In this document: one piece after another, positions 27,334 through 39,006 of the stretch
How the letters are laid out: each line of letters starts with the position of its first letter
Numbering within the stretch: the first letter of the stretch is position 1
Source: JADGGV01 sp035715725
GTDB lineage: Bacteria; Gemmatimonadota; Gemmatimonadetes; Longimicrobiales; RSA9
Direction: 5' to 3'
Length of the DNA: 62,976 nucleotides
NCBI GenBank assembly: GCA_035715725.1
Contig: DASTKT010000132.1
Coordinates: forward strand, 1 to 62,976
The notes under the pieces: generated by a model
Database searches by the model: none
What the model was told of the DNA's origin: nothing
Seen by the model: the letters and a program-made list of their open reading frames with translations, nothing else
Position numbers and translations under genes: made by a program

Positions 27334-28992
27334 ATGGCCGGTGTCGAGCTCATTCTGATCCTCCTCGCGGTGTCCGCCGCGCTGCAGATCCTGGCGTGGC
27401 GGTGGCGCCTGCCGCATCCGATCCTCCTCGTCCTCGGCGGCGCCATCCTCGCGCTCGTCCCCGGCCTCCCCCGTATCGCGATCAACCCCGAGGTGGTGTT
27501 CCTCCTCTTCGTGCCGCCGCTCCTCTACTGGACGACGGCGTTCACGACGTCGCTGCGGGAGTTCCGGCGGGAGATCTGGCCGATCGCGCGGCTGGGCGTC
27601 GGCCTGGTGCTGGTCACCATCGTGGCCGTCGCCGTGGTGGCGCACGCGCTGGAGCCGCGGCTCCCCTGGGCGGCGGCGTTCGCGCTCGGCGCGATCGTGG
27701 CGCCGCCGGACCCGGTGGCCGCGACGGCGGTCATGCGGCCGCTGCGCGCCCCCGCGCCGCTCGTGAGCATCCTCGAGGGCGAGGGGCTGATCAACGATGC
27801 CACGGCGCTCGTCGCGTACCGCACGGCGGTCGCCGCGGTGGTGACCGGCAGCTTCTCGCCGGTGCGCGCGGGGCTGGGCCTCGTTCTCGCCGGCGTCGGC
27901 GGGGTCGCCGTGGGGCTCCTCGTCGGCGCGGCGATCGTCTGGGTCCGGCGTCGCGTCTGGGGGCTCACCGTCGTCGAGAACACCGTCTCGCTCCTCACCC
28001 CGTTCGCCGCCTACCTCCCGGCCGACGCGATCGGCGCCTCGGGCGTGCTCGCCGTCGTCGCGACCGGACTCTACATCGGCCGACGGGCGCCGCTGGGCGT
28101 GCCGGCCGTGACCCGGCTGCAGGCGGAGGCGATGTGGCGGATGGTCGCCTTCATCCTGGAGAGCCTGATCTTCATCCTCATCGGCTTCGAGCTGGCCTAC
28201 ACGCTCCCCACGGTCGAGCGCCAGTCGATCGGCCGGTTCCTCGGCATCGGCCTCGCGATCAGCGGCGTGGTCATCGTGGTTCGGCTGCTCTGGGTGTTCC
28301 CGAGCGCCTACCTCGGGCCGCTGGTGGCGCGCCGCCGACGCGGCGACGCCACGCGCCAGCCCGAGATGCCGCCCTGGAAGTGGGTCGCGTTCGTCGGCTG
28401 GGCGGGCGTGCGCGGCGGCGACTCGCTCGTCATCGCGCTCGCGCTCCCCCTCGCGACGGCGGCGGGCGCGCCGTTCCCCGGCCGCGTGCTGATCCTCCTC
28501 GTGACGTTCGCCGTGATCTTCGCGACGCTCGTCGTCCAGGGGATCACGCTCGGGCCGCTGCTCCACCTCCTCCGACTCCGCGAGGACGAGAGCGCGCCGG
28601 CCGAGGAGGCGCACGCCCGCCGGGTCGCGGCCGAGGCGGCACTGAACCGGCTCGCGGAGATCGGACGCGGCGGGGACGTCCATCCCGCCGCCAAGCGGCG
28701 TCTCCGGCATATGTACGCACAGAAGATGCGACGCTGGGGCGCGCTGGACCGTGAGCGTCACGGCGCCGTCGACGAGGAGCACCGAGCGCTCAAGGCCGTC
28801 GACGCGGACGGCGCCCGAGGCGAGTGGGAGAGCTACCGCCGGCTCGCGAGCGAGACGATCACGGCGGAGCGGCGGGCGCTGGTCGACCTCCGCGACCGAG
28901 GCGTCATCGATGACGCCGTGCTGCGCAGGATCCAGCGCGACCTGGACCTCGAGACGGCGCTGCTGCACGCGGCGGGGGAGGAGACGCCGTAG
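27334..28992 (+). CDS. CPA1 family Na+/H+ antiporter
   Basis: This 552-residue protein has about twelve membrane helices in residues 1-410, including LFVPPLLYWTTAFTTSLREFRREIWPIA and the core motif ALGAIVAPPDPVAATAVMRPLRAP (the conserved Asp of the ion site is in PPDPVA). ILEGEGLINDATALVAYRTA and WAGVRGGDSLVIALALPLA are also family hallmarks. A ~130-residue cytoplasmic C-terminal tail rich in Arg/Glu helices follows. It exchanges cytoplasmic Na+ (or K+) for protons. GAGGTGG precedes the ATG at 27334. It converges on the histidine kinase gene with only 40 bp between. Confidence 0.88.
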   Translation: MAGVELILILLAVSAALQILAWRWRLPHPILLVLGGAILALVPGLPRIAINPEVVFLLFVPPLLYWTTAFTTSLREFRREIWPIARLGVGLVLVTIVAVAVVAHALEPRLPWAAAFALGAIVAPPDPVAATAVMRPLRAPAPLVSILEGEGLINDATALVAYRTAVAAVVTGSFSPVRAGLGLVLAGVGGVAVGLLVGAAIVWVRRRVWGLTVVENTVSLLTPFAAYLPADAIGASGVLAVVATGLYIGRRAPLGVPAVTRLQAEAMWRMVAFILESLIFILIGFELAYTLPTVERQSIGRFLGIGLAISGVVIVVRLLWVFPSAYLGPLVARRRRGDATRQPEMPPWKWVAFVGWAGVRGGDSLVIALALPLATAAGAPFPGRVLILLVTFAVIFATLVVQGITLGPLLHLLRLREDESAPAEEAHARRVAAEAALNRLAEIGRGGDVHPAAKRRLRHMYAQKMRRWGALDRERHGAVDEEHRALKAVDADGARGEWESYRRLASETITAERRALVDLRDRGVIDDAVLRRIQRDLDLETALLHAAGEETP

Positions 28993-29032
28993 CCACGCGA
29001 CGAGGAGCGGGGGATGCGCGGCGCGGCCGGCG

Positions 29033-31000
<1,968 letters not shown>

Positions 31001-31174
31001 GAGCGAATGCCTTTCGGGGTGTCCGGATCAGATCTCCGAAGCTGCTCGGCGGGAGCGCGCGGCAGGCTCTGTCTTCGATGCGCAGAAAATGCGGCCTCGC
31101 AGGACGGGAGACAACCATTCGCGCCGGTATCTGCGCCGCTCCGCTCGCCCGGAGGGTTCAGCGACGGATCACCA

Positions 31175-33898
31175 TTACCGGCATTGCGCTCCAGTCGTCC
31201 GGTCCCCGGGACCTACCCGCGTCAGCCGCAGGTGATCCAGCAGCGCCGTGTTGACGCGCCGGTCCATGTTCTCGTCGAGCGGCGTGAAGGAGAGCGCCAG
31301 CGTGTGGGTGCCGGCGGACAGGATCGTTCGGACCGGTGTGCTGAAGCCCCAATCCGTCCACAGGTCCTCGCCGCGCTGCGGCATTACCAGCACCCCCGCC
31401 GGCCGGCCGTCCACGAGCAGGGTGCGGACCGCCGCCTTGCTGTCGGTGTTGATCGGACCGCTGCCGTTCGCGTAGCGGACGTCGACCACGTACTCGCCGC
31501 CGCACGTCACCGTGACGGGCACCTGCACGGTCGTGTTCCGCTCCCGCGTGAGGCGGACGTACCCCCCGCCCGTGAACCCCGGATGATCGCGTTCCAGCGG
31601 GGCGCCGAGCGGCCGCGCGACGACCTCGACCCCCTGCGCCGCGACCCGCACCGGCTCGCTCAGGAACGACTCCAGACCGGCCGAGTCCACGGCCAGCACC
31701 TGGTACTCCGCGTCGAGCTGCTCCCGGCCGATCGGGAGGCGCGTCGCTCGCGTGGAGACCTCGGGCCGGCCGTCGCGGTAGACGGTGTAGCGGACCGCGC
31801 CCGGCACCGGCGTCCAGGCGAGCGTGGCGCCGCGCAGGGCGACGACGGGAGTCCCGGGCGCGAACCGGTTCTCCACCAGCTTCACCCGGCCGGCCGGCCA
31901 GCGGCCGTTCAGTCGGATCTCCAGCGTGTGGTCGCCCGCGAGGGTCGCCGGGATCTCGGCCCGCGCCACCGGCCGGCCGTCGAGCGATGCGCCGGCCACG
32001 CCGTCGCCGAAGCCGCGCACCGTGATCGTCAGCGTCGCATCCCGGTAGCGCAATCCGCTCAGGGTGCGATCACCGGCATAGGCGGGCGGCACCATCGGCC
32101 GGAAGGCGAGGCGCTCCGGCTCCAGCCTCATCCCGAACAGCACGCGGTACGTCGCGGCCAGGTCGCCGGCCACGCTCCAGAGCTGCCGGTCCGAGTTCAG
32201 CACCGTCCCGTCGAAGTGGCCGGTGGCCGCCACCATGTTCTCCTTGTTCGTCAGGAAGAGCGCCGCGGGCCGGTAGATGGAGGCCAGAGCGCGCTCCACC
32301 GCCGCCGTGTTCCCCGCCTCGGCGGCGGCCCACGCCGCGAACGCGTTGACGAACGGCCAGATCGCCGCGTTGTGATACCGGGGGACGTCCGCGATGTACG
32401 GCCAGAAGATCGGCGTGCCGAACTCCGTTACCGGCGTGCTCGCCACGAGCCTGGCGCGCTGCTCGGCGGTGGGCACGCCGTAGATCACGGCCAGCGCCTC
32501 GGCCAGTCCGTCCGAGCGCGGCACGAGCGACGGGAACGCGCGACCGTAGCGGAAGCTCGCGTACCAGCCGAGGTCCGGCCGCCAGAGCCGTGCATTGATC
32601 GCCTGCCGAAGGCCCTCCGCGACGCCGCTCCATCGCTCCGCCGGCTCCCCGAGCGCGCGCGCCATGTCCGCCAGGATGCGGTACGTCGCGTAGTGGACGA
32701 CGTTCGTGCCGACCGCCGACGACTCCGCGATGTCCCGCGGGTCCATCCAGCGGGGGTAGCTCTGCTCCCGCCAGTCCATGAACGAGGTCTCGCCCCGCAC
32801 CAGGCCGGTCCCCGCATCGAAGACGGCATGCAGGTCGGCCTCCGCCGAGGCCCGGATCACGTCGTACGCCCGGCGCAGCCACTCCCGATCCCCCGTGGCC
32901 GCGTACAGCTCCCAGGCCGCCAGCGCCCACGTCATCCGGTCCGTCGAGATCGGCCACGAGCCCCCCGTCCCCGTGTCCTGGATGATCCGACCGGCCGAGT
33001 CCACCTTGGCCAGCAGGCTGCGCCGCACCGCGTCCGGCGCCGCCACGGCGAGCGCCAGCACCGACGAGTAGGCGACGTCGCGCGTCCACACTCCCGGCCA
33101 CTTCGCCCCCGCCGAGAGCGCCCCATCCTCGCGGACGAGCTGGCCAAGCTCCTCCAGCGACATCCGGTAGAGCGCGTCCACCAGCCGCTGCGGCGACCGA
33201 AGCTGCGGGTACCCCGAGATGTCCGCCCGCCGCGCCCAGACCGCCCGCCCACTCCCATCCATCGGGCGCGTGTACCGCGCCTCGATCCGCAGCGTGACGG
33301 CGTAGATGCTGTCGCCGTCGGGATCGGTCAGCTGCGCCGGCGAGCCCGGTCGCAGCCCGCGCCAATCCCAGCTCAGCGGCTCGACGTCGCCGATGGCGTA
33401 CACGGCCTGGAATTCCGACCTGCGGATCGGTGGACCCTCGGGCGGGCGATACGCGCCCGCCCGCCCGAGGCGCCGCAGCACGCCTCGCAGATCCAGCCGG
33501 ATCGTGACTCGCGCGATCCCCTCCTCGCTCGTCGCGAACGCCTCGGGCGTCGGCACTCGCGGGGGCCGCTCCTCCCCGAACACGTACACCGGCGAGACGA
33601 TCCGACCCGCCGTCGGTCGGATGTAGAGCGTGTGCTGCGTGCCCGGACGGAACTCGTTGTCCCGGCCGTTCAGGCTGAAGCGGAAGTGCAGTTCGCGCCC
33701 CGAGCGCGGATACGTCGAGACGATCGTGTCGCGCGACCGCGCGACCGCCAGGAAGCGGCCCTGCTGCACCGACGTGTCCGTCACCACGAACGCATCCGAC
33801 CGGTACAGCTCCGATTGCGCGGCGGCCGCGGCGGGCGCGCTCGCGACCAGGGCGACGGCGGCGGCGCCGAAACGGAGGGTGCGAAGCGCGTGGCTCAT
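31175..33898 (-). CDS. Secreted six-hairpin (alpha/alpha)6 glycosidase with C-terminal carbohydrate-binding module
   Basis: The 907-residue product has a signal peptide (AAAVALVASAPAAAAAQS, residue ~28). N-terminal beta domains follow, including VYAIGDVEPLSWDW, which resembles a starch/glycogen-binding Ig-like fold. The central (alpha/alpha)6 domain contains WTRDVAYSSVLALA, WPISTDRMTWALAAWELY, FGTPIFWPYIADVPRYHNAAIWPFVNAFAAWAA and LWSVAGDLAATYRVLFGM. The C-terminal ~150 residues (GGGYVRLTRERNTTVQVPV, LLDHLRLTRV) look like a CBM35-type module. The glycogen-debranching/GH15-GH63-like fold suggests action on alpha-glucans, but the exact family is not certain. It diverges from the ROK gene over an operator-like repeat. 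Confidence 0.78.
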   Translation of the reverse strand: MSHALRTLRFGAAAVALVASAPAAAAAQSELYRSDAFVVTDTSVQQGRFLAVARSRDTIVSTYPRSGRELHFRFSLNGRDNEFRPGTQHTLYIRPTAGRIVSPVYVFGEERPPRVPTPEAFATSEEGIARVTIRLDLRGVLRRLGRAGAYRPPEGPPIRRSEFQAVYAIGDVEPLSWDWRGLRPGSPAQLTDPDGDSIYAVTLRIEARYTRPMDGSGRAVWARRADISGYPQLRSPQRLVDALYRMSLEELGQLVREDGALSAGAKWPGVWTRDVAYSSVLALAVAAPDAVRRSLLAKVDSAGRIIQDTGTGGSWPISTDRMTWALAAWELYAATGDREWLRRAYDVIRASAEADLHAVFDAGTGLVRGETSFMDWREQSYPRWMDPRDIAESSAVGTNVVHYATYRILADMARALGEPAERWSGVAEGLRQAINARLWRPDLGWYASFRYGRAFPSLVPRSDGLAEALAVIYGVPTAEQRARLVASTPVTEFGTPIFWPYIADVPRYHNAAIWPFVNAFAAWAAAEAGNTAAVERALASIYRPAALFLTNKENMVAATGHFDGTVLNSDRQLWSVAGDLAATYRVLFGMRLEPERLAFRPMVPPAYAGDRTLSGLRYRDATLTITVRGFGDGVAGASLDGRPVARAEIPATLAGDHTLEIRLNGRWPAGRVKLVENRFAPGTPVVALRGATLAWTPVPGAVRYTVYRDGRPEVSTRATRLPIGREQLDAEYQVLAVDSAGLESFLSEPVRVAAQGVEVVARPLGAPLERDHPGFTGGGYVRLTRERNTTVQVPVTVTCGGEYVVDVRYANGSGPINTDSKAAVRTLLVDGRPAGVLVMPQRGEDLWTDWGFSTPVRTILSAGTHTLALSFTPLDENMDRRVNTALLDHLRLTRVGPGDRTTGAQCR

Positions 33899-33933
33899 CG
33901 GTGCGGTCGTCCGTTTTTCGCGTTTTCGCATTG

Positions 33934-33954
33934 TTTGTAGCGAATATTTACAAA
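33934..33954. promoter_or_regulatory. Putative ROK operator 1
   Basis: The inverted repeat TTTGTAG-N7-TTACAAA sits in an AT-rich pocket between the glycosidase gene (36 bp from its start) and the divergent ROK gene. A site of the same 7-7-7 design lies at 35545 before the SusC gene. It is likely bound by the ROK protein. Confidence 0.55.
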
Positions 33955-34150
33955 GGGCGGCGGGCGTCAAGGAGCTCGCGACGGACCGCGGTCGGGGCCG
34001 CCCCGCCGAGCGGGCACCGGCGGCCAGCGCCGGCGTGGCCACCGGACAATTGTTGGCGGGATTTGCGAAAGCCTTGCGACGCGGGGGCCAGGGGCGAAGC
34101 TTTGACGCCGCGCCCTGGAGTCGGCACGCCCCGCCGCTGGTGAGGAGCGA

Positions 34151-35371
34151 ATGCGCAAGATCAACACTCGGAGCTTCCGCCGCGCGACGCGCACGACGGC
34201 CCGGGAGGTGAACCGGCAGATCGTCCTGAACCTGGTGCGCGAGCATCAGCCGATCTCGCGCGCCGATCTCGCGCGCCGGATGGGGGTGGCGCGGGGCTCG
34301 GTGACGCCGCTCGTGAAGGAGCTGCTGACGGACGGGCTGATCTACGAGGGCTCGAGCGGCGCGACCTCGCGAGGCCGGAGGCCGACGCTTCTCTGGCTGC
34401 GGACCCGGGACCGGCTCGCGGTCGGGATCGACGTGCGCTACAGCCGGACATCGATCATCCTGTGCGATTTCTCCGGGCGGGTGCTCGCGATGGAAGCGTT
34501 CGCCACGCCGCTCGCGCCCGCGGAGCTGGTCGCGGAGCTGGTGCGCCGCGTGGAGCGGCTCGTCGAGATGCACGCGCGGGTCGGGGAGTGCGAGGGGATC
34601 GGACTGGTGGTGCCGGGGATGGTGGACCGGACCACGGGCGTCGTGCTGAACGCGCCGACCCTCGGGTGGCGCGACGTCGACCTGCGCGGCGCATTGACCG
34701 CGGCGCTGCACCGGCCGGTCCACATCGACCGTGACTCGGTGGCGTGCGCCATGGCGTACATGTGGCTGAGCCACGCCAACGGCGACGCGGGCGACGACTT
34801 CGTGTACCTGACCGTGTCGGACGGCGTCGGCACCGGCCTGGTGGTGAACGGCGAGGTGCTGCGCGGGTTCCGGAGCACGGCGGGCGAGTTCGGCCACGTC
34901 CCCCTGAGCCTGGACGGACCGCACTGCGCCTGCGGCTCGCGGGGTTGCCTCGAGGCCTACGCGTCCAATCGGGCGACGGTCGCACGCTACCTCGGCCGGG
35001 ACCTGTCCGCGAGGGAGGTGGACGGCCAGCCGCGCGCGGGCGGACTCGAGGTCACCGACGTGATCGCCCGCGCGCGGGCCGGCGACCCCGTCGCCACCTG
35101 GGCGCTCTGGGAGACCGGCCGCTACCTCGGCGTCGGCCTCGCCAACATCATCAACGCCATCAGCCCCTCGCGCATCGTGGTCGGCGGCGAGATCACCGCC
35201 GCCTGGGACCTCATCGAGCCCGCCATCCGGCAGTCCGTCCAGGAACGCTCGCTCACCGCCGCGTCGGCCATGACCCCGGTGGTCGTCGAGGCCGCCGACA
35301 GCGACCTCCGGCTGCGCGGCGCCTCCGCGCTCGTCGTCGCGCCGCAGTTCGTGGCGCCGCGGGTCGCGTGA
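34151..35371 (+). CDS. ROK family transcriptional regulator
   Basis: This 406-residue regulator has an N-terminal winged helix-turn-helix (residues ~17-75, QIVLNLVREHQPISRADLARRMGVARGSVTPLVKELL). The sugar-kinase-like ROK domain follows, with IGLVVPGMVDRTTGVVLNAP and the zinc signature GHV...CACGSRGC (His249, Cys259, Cys261, Cys266) and then LEAYAS. ROK regulators usually repress sugar-use genes and release DNA when a sugar binds. It lies between a divergent glycosidase gene and the downstream SusC-SusD-GH97-GH13 genes. Candidate operators flank it at 33934 and 35545. It is probably a repressor of the alpha-glucan locus. Confidence 0.9.
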   Translation: MRKINTRSFRRATRTTAREVNRQIVLNLVREHQPISRADLARRMGVARGSVTPLVKELLTDGLIYEGSSGATSRGRRPTLLWLRTRDRLAVGIDVRYSRTSIILCDFSGRVLAMEAFATPLAPAELVAELVRRVERLVEMHARVGECEGIGLVVPGMVDRTTGVVLNAPTLGWRDVDLRGALTAALHRPVHIDRDSVACAMAYMWLSHANGDAGDDFVYLTVSDGVGTGLVVNGEVLRGFRSTAGEFGHVPLSLDGPHCACGSRGCLEAYASNRATVARYLGRDLSAREVDGQPRAGGLEVTDVIARARAGDPVATWALWETGRYLGVGLANIINAISPSRIVVGGEITAAWDLIEPAIRQSVQERSLTAASAMTPVVVEAADSDLRLRGASALVVAPQFVAPRVA

Positions 35372-35412
35372 TGCGCGCGCGCCACGGCGCGCCGGGGCAA
35401 TTGAATGATTTA

Positions 35413-35441
35413 TTGACAAAATCGGGATGAAACGTTACAGA
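35413..35441 (+). promoter_or_regulatory. Sigma70-like promoter candidate
   Basis: TTGACA, a spacer of 17, then TACAGA lie in the most AT-rich stretch of the region, directly after the ROK gene. The -35 matches the consensus exactly; the -10 is weak. It likely drives SusC/SusD. Confidence 0.45.
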
Positions 35442-35544
35442 ATACCAGGCGCGGCTCCCGCCGCGCCGCTGCATCGCGACCCACGCCTCCTGCATCGATC
35501 CCGTTCGGCAAGCCGCCGGTCCGGCGCCCGCGTGCTGAACGGTG

Positions 35545-35565
35545 TTTGTTAGAGCGATTTACCAA
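35545..35565. promoter_or_regulatory. Putative ROK operator 2
   Basis: TTTGTTA-N7-TTACCAA has the same half-site design and spacing as the repeat at 33934 and is placed between the promoter candidate and the SusC start. Confidence 0.5.
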
Positions 35566-35846
35566 GAGTCTCGGCGTCGTCGCGAGATTCTCGTCGGCTG
35601 CTGCTCGTGGTTCGGGGAACGCCATCTGGACGGGCGTTCGCCGGCGCGATCGGCGATGGGCCGGCGGGAAGATTCGAAGGCGTAGAGGAATGCTACGCCT
35701 GCCGGCCCTCCCCCGGGCCCGGCCTCCCGCGGAACGCCTGCCGTCATCCCGAGGACCGCATCCTGGCGAGCGACTACGATCGCGAACGCGCCCGATCTTC
35801 CCGCAGCCGAGGCGGCTGCCCGGCTACCCTCCTCCGGAGAGCGACG

Positions 35847-38800
35847 ATGAGGCGGATCTTCTTGGCGAGCATGACGGCGGTGCTGTGTGCCGGCGGGCCG
35901 CTCGCGGCCCAGACGGGGCGCATCGCGGGAACCGTGGTCGCCGCGGACGGCGGACGTCCGCTGGCGGGCGCGACGGTGACGGTCGTCGGGACGTCGGCCG
36001 GCGCGATCACGCGGTCGGATGGCAGCTACGTGATCACGGGGATCGCGCCGGGGACGTACCAGGTGACGGCGACGACGCTGGGGTACGGGTCGTCGACGCG
36101 TCCGGCCACGGTGGCGGCGGGGGCGACGGCCACGGTGGATTTCCAGCTCGTGACGGCAGCGGTGGAGCTGGCGCAGCTCGAGGTATCGATCGGCTACGGC
36201 GAGCAACGCGCGCGCGATCGCACGGGCGTGGTGCAGACGGTGACGGCGAGGCAGTTCAACCCGGGGCGGGTGGTGAGCGCCGAGCAGCTCATCCAGAGCA
36301 AGGTCGCCGGGCTGCAGGTGTCGGGGACGAACGAGCCGGGCGGCGGCCTCTCGGTGCGCATCCGGGGCGGCACGTCGGTCACGAGCAGCAACGAGCCGCT
36401 GTACGTGGTGGATGGCGTGCCGCTGGCGGTGGGGGGTGGGCTGACGGCGGGGCGGAACCCGATCGGCGTGGACGGCGTGCCGGGTCCGATCGGCGGCGGG
36501 ACGTCGACGGGGCGCAATCCGCTGAACTTCCTGAATCCCGCCGACATCGAGAGCATCACGGTGCTGAAGGACGCGTCCGCGACGGCCATCTACGGCTCGC
36601 GCGGCGCGAACGGCGTGATCCTGATCACGACGAAGTCGGGGTCGCGGGCGACGGAGTTCACGTACACGAGCTCCGCTTCCACGTCGCGGATCACGCGGGG
36701 ACCGAGCCTGCTGACGACGGACCAGTTCCGGCAGGCGGTGACGCAGTACGCTCCCGAGAACGTGAGCCTGCTGGGGACGGCGAACACGGACTGGCGGAGC
36801 GCGGTGGAGCGGAGCGCGACGGGGCAGGAGCACCTGCTCGCGGTTTCGGGCTCGGGCCCGAGCCAGGACTACCGCCTCTCGCTGGGCTACCTCGACCAGC
36901 AGGGCATCCTGCGGGGCACGAACCTCCGGCGGGTGTCGGGCGCGATCAACTACGACCAGCGGCTGTTCTCGGACCACCTGACGGTGCGGGCGAACGTGAA
37001 GGGCTCGCGGACGGACGACCAGTTCACGCCGGGCGGAGTGATCGGCGAGGCGACGGCGTTCGCGCCGACGCAGCCGATCCGGACGTCATCGGGCTCGTAC
37101 TTCGAGTGGACGAACGCCCTGGGCACGAACAACCCGATGGCGGAGCTGGCGCTGGTCTCGGACCGTGGCACCACGTACCGCAGCGTCGGGAACATCGAGG
37201 GGCAGTACCGCCTCCCGTTCCTGGAGGCGCTCTCGGCGACCGTGCGGGTGGGCTACGACCTGGCGAAGGCGGAGCGGGCGATCTTCCTGCCGAGCACCGT
37301 GCAGTCGCAGGTCGAGAGCGGGACCGGCGGCGCCGTCGAGCGGCGAAACCCGACCCAGAACAACACGGTGCTGGATGCGTTCGCGAACTACGCGCGGCCG
37401 GTCGGCAAGGGTGAGGTGGACCTGACGGCGGGCTACTCGTACGAGCAGTCCAACGGCGAGTTCCCGTCGTTCGTCGCGCAGGGGCTGAGCTCGAACCTGC
37501 TGGGGCCGAACGGCGTGCCGGGGGCGACGACGCAGCGGACCTACCTCGTGGTCGACGACAGTCGGCTGGCCTCGGTGTTCGCGCGGCTGAACTACAGCCT
37601 CCTCGACCGGTACCTGCTGACGCTGAGCATGCGGCGGGACGGCTCGTCGAAGTTCGGGCCGGAGCACCAGTGGGGCACGTTCCCCTCGGCGGCGGTAGCG
37701 TGGCGGATGAAGGCGGAGCCGTTCATGCGGGACGTCCAGGCGCTCAGCGAGCTGAAGCTGCGGGCATCGTGGGGAGTGAACGGCAACCAGTCGTTCGGCA
37801 GCTACCTGTACCTGTCGAACTACCTCATCGGCGCGCAGCAGACGCAGGTCCAGTTCGGAAACGAGTTCGTCAACACGATCCGGCCCAGCGCGGTGGATCC
37901 GAACCTCAAGTGGGAGGAGACCACCTCCTACAACGTGGGCGTCGATTACGGGCTGTTCAACAATCGGGTGACCGGATCGGTCGACTATTACCTGAAGGAC
38001 ACGGACGACCTGCTCTTCAACGTGCCCGTGGCGGCCGGGACGAACCTGTCCAACTTCGTCACGACGAACATCGGCAGCATGCGGAACCGCGGGGTGGAGG
38101 TGGGCCTGAGCGCGCGGCTCGTCGACCGCGGGAGGAGCGGCCCGACGTGGGACGCCAGCTTCACGGCCTCCACGAACCGGAACCGGCTCGTCCGCATCAG
38201 CGCGGTGAGCGGCGGCGGCGAGCAGATCCTGACGGGCGGGATCTCCGGCGGCGTCGGCAGCAACATCGAGGTCCTGAAGCCGGGCTTCCCGGTGAACTCG
38301 TTCTTCGTCTATCACCACAAGCTGGACGCGAAGGGGAAGCCGATCTACGAGGACGTGAACCACGACGGCGCGATCAACGAGGCGGACCTGTACGAGGACG
38401 TCAACGGCGACGGCCTCGTGAACCAGGACGACCGCGTGCCGTTCAAGAGCCCGGCGCCGACGTGGATGCTGGGACACACGTCGTCGCTCGGGTACCGGAA
38501 CTTCGACCTCGGGTTCACGCTGCGGGCCTACCTGGGCAACTACGTCTACAACAACGTGGCCTCGAACCTCGGCCACTACAGCGCGCTCAAGGGGGCGGCG
38601 CCGAACAACCTCGACGCCTCGGTGCTGAAGTACGGGTTCGTGGACCCGCAGTACTTCTCGGACGTGTACGTCGAGAAGGGCGCGTTCCTGCGCATGGACA
38701 ACGTGTCGCTGGGCTACACGTTCTACGGCCTGCGCGGCACGCGGCAGGTGCGCGTCTTCGGGACCGTGCAGAACGTGTTCACCATCACAGGCTACAGCGG

Positions 38801-38918
38801 AGTCGATCCGGAGACGGCCGTCGGCGGCTGCGGCTGCGTCGGCGCGACGGTCGGCATCGACAACAACATCTACCCGCGCTCCCGGACCTTCACGGCCGGC
38901 GTGAGCCTCGGGTTCTGA
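35847..38918 (+). CDS. SusC/RagA family TonB-dependent outer-membrane transporter (alpha-glucan locus)
   Basis: The 1023-residue SusC homologue has a signal peptide ending PLAAQ (~22), then a CarboxypepD_reg-like domain (~25-102, GRIAGTVVAADGGRPLAGATVTV). The plug has LQVSGTNEPGGGLSVRIRG, EPLYVVDGVP and DIESITVLKDASATAIYGSRG. The beta-barrel ends TFTAGVSLGF. In the plug, residues 189-208 and 209-226 are a tandem near-repeat (DGVPLAVGGG...GRNPI, DGVPGPIGGG...GRNPL), so the loop is longer than usual. It transports oligosaccharide across the outer membrane. GGAGAG precedes the ATG. A SusD gene follows after 88 bp and a terminator after that. Confidence 0.93.
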   Translation: MRRIFLASMTAVLCAGGPLAAQTGRIAGTVVAADGGRPLAGATVTVVGTSAGAITRSDGSYVITGIAPGTYQVTATTLGYGSSTRPATVAAGATATVDFQLVTAAVELAQLEVSIGYGEQRARDRTGVVQTVTARQFNPGRVVSAEQLIQSKVAGLQVSGTNEPGGGLSVRIRGGTSVTSSNEPLYVVDGVPLAVGGGLTAGRNPIGVDGVPGPIGGGTSTGRNPLNFLNPADIESITVLKDASATAIYGSRGANGVILITTKSGSRATEFTYTSSASTSRITRGPSLLTTDQFRQAVTQYAPENVSLLGTANTDWRSAVERSATGQEHLLAVSGSGPSQDYRLSLGYLDQQGILRGTNLRRVSGAINYDQRLFSDHLTVRANVKGSRTDDQFTPGGVIGEATAFAPTQPIRTSSGSYFEWTNALGTNNPMAELALVSDRGTTYRSVGNIEGQYRLPFLEALSATVRVGYDLAKAERAIFLPSTVQSQVESGTGGAVERRNPTQNNTVLDAFANYARPVGKGEVDLTAGYSYEQSNGEFPSFVAQGLSSNLLGPNGVPGATTQRTYLVVDDSRLASVFARLNYSLLDRYLLTLSMRRDGSSKFGPEHQWGTFPSAAVAWRMKAEPFMRDVQALSELKLRASWGVNGNQSFGSYLYLSNYLIGAQQTQVQFGNEFVNTIRPSAVDPNLKWEETTSYNVGVDYGLFNNRVTGSVDYYLKDTDDLLFNVPVAAGTNLSNFVTTNIGSMRNRGVEVGLSARLVDRGRSGPTWDASFTASTNRNRLVRISAVSGGGEQILTGGISGGVGSNIEVLKPGFPVNSFFVYHHKLDAKGKPIYEDVNHDGAINEADLYEDVNGDGLVNQDDRVPFKSPAPTWMLGHTSSLGYRNFDLGFTLRAYLGNYVYNNVASNLGHYSALKGAAPNNLDASVLKYGFVDPQYFSDVYVEKGAFLRMDNVSLGYTFYGLRGTRQVRVFGTVQNVFTITGYSGVDPETAVGGCGCVGATVGIDNNIYPRSRTFTAGVSLGF

Positions 38919-39006
38919 AGTCGTGTCCCGTGCACACGGTGCGCATGCGCCCACTCCAGGGCCGCGCGCCGCCGGACCTGTCCTGGACCCGAGAACCGAG
39001 CGAGCT

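Larger units (their letters stand above)
35372..35846 (+). other. Long leader/promoter region before SusC (475 bp)
   Basis: This region holds a sigma70-like promoter candidate (35413-35441), a second ROK-type inverted repeat (35545-35565) and the ribosome-binding site GGAGAG before 35847. If the promoter is used, the transcript has a ~400-base untranslated leader. I see no small gene in it. Confidence 0.5.

Noticed and set aside
34046..34053. ACAATTGT palindrome upstream of the ROK gene
   Set aside because: It is only 8 bp and unlike the 7-7-7 repeats that recur; kept out of the operator call.
35377..35392. Short GCGCGCC/GGCGCGC palindrome right after the ROK gene
   Set aside because: The loop is only two bases and the stem is short alternating GC, common by chance here.
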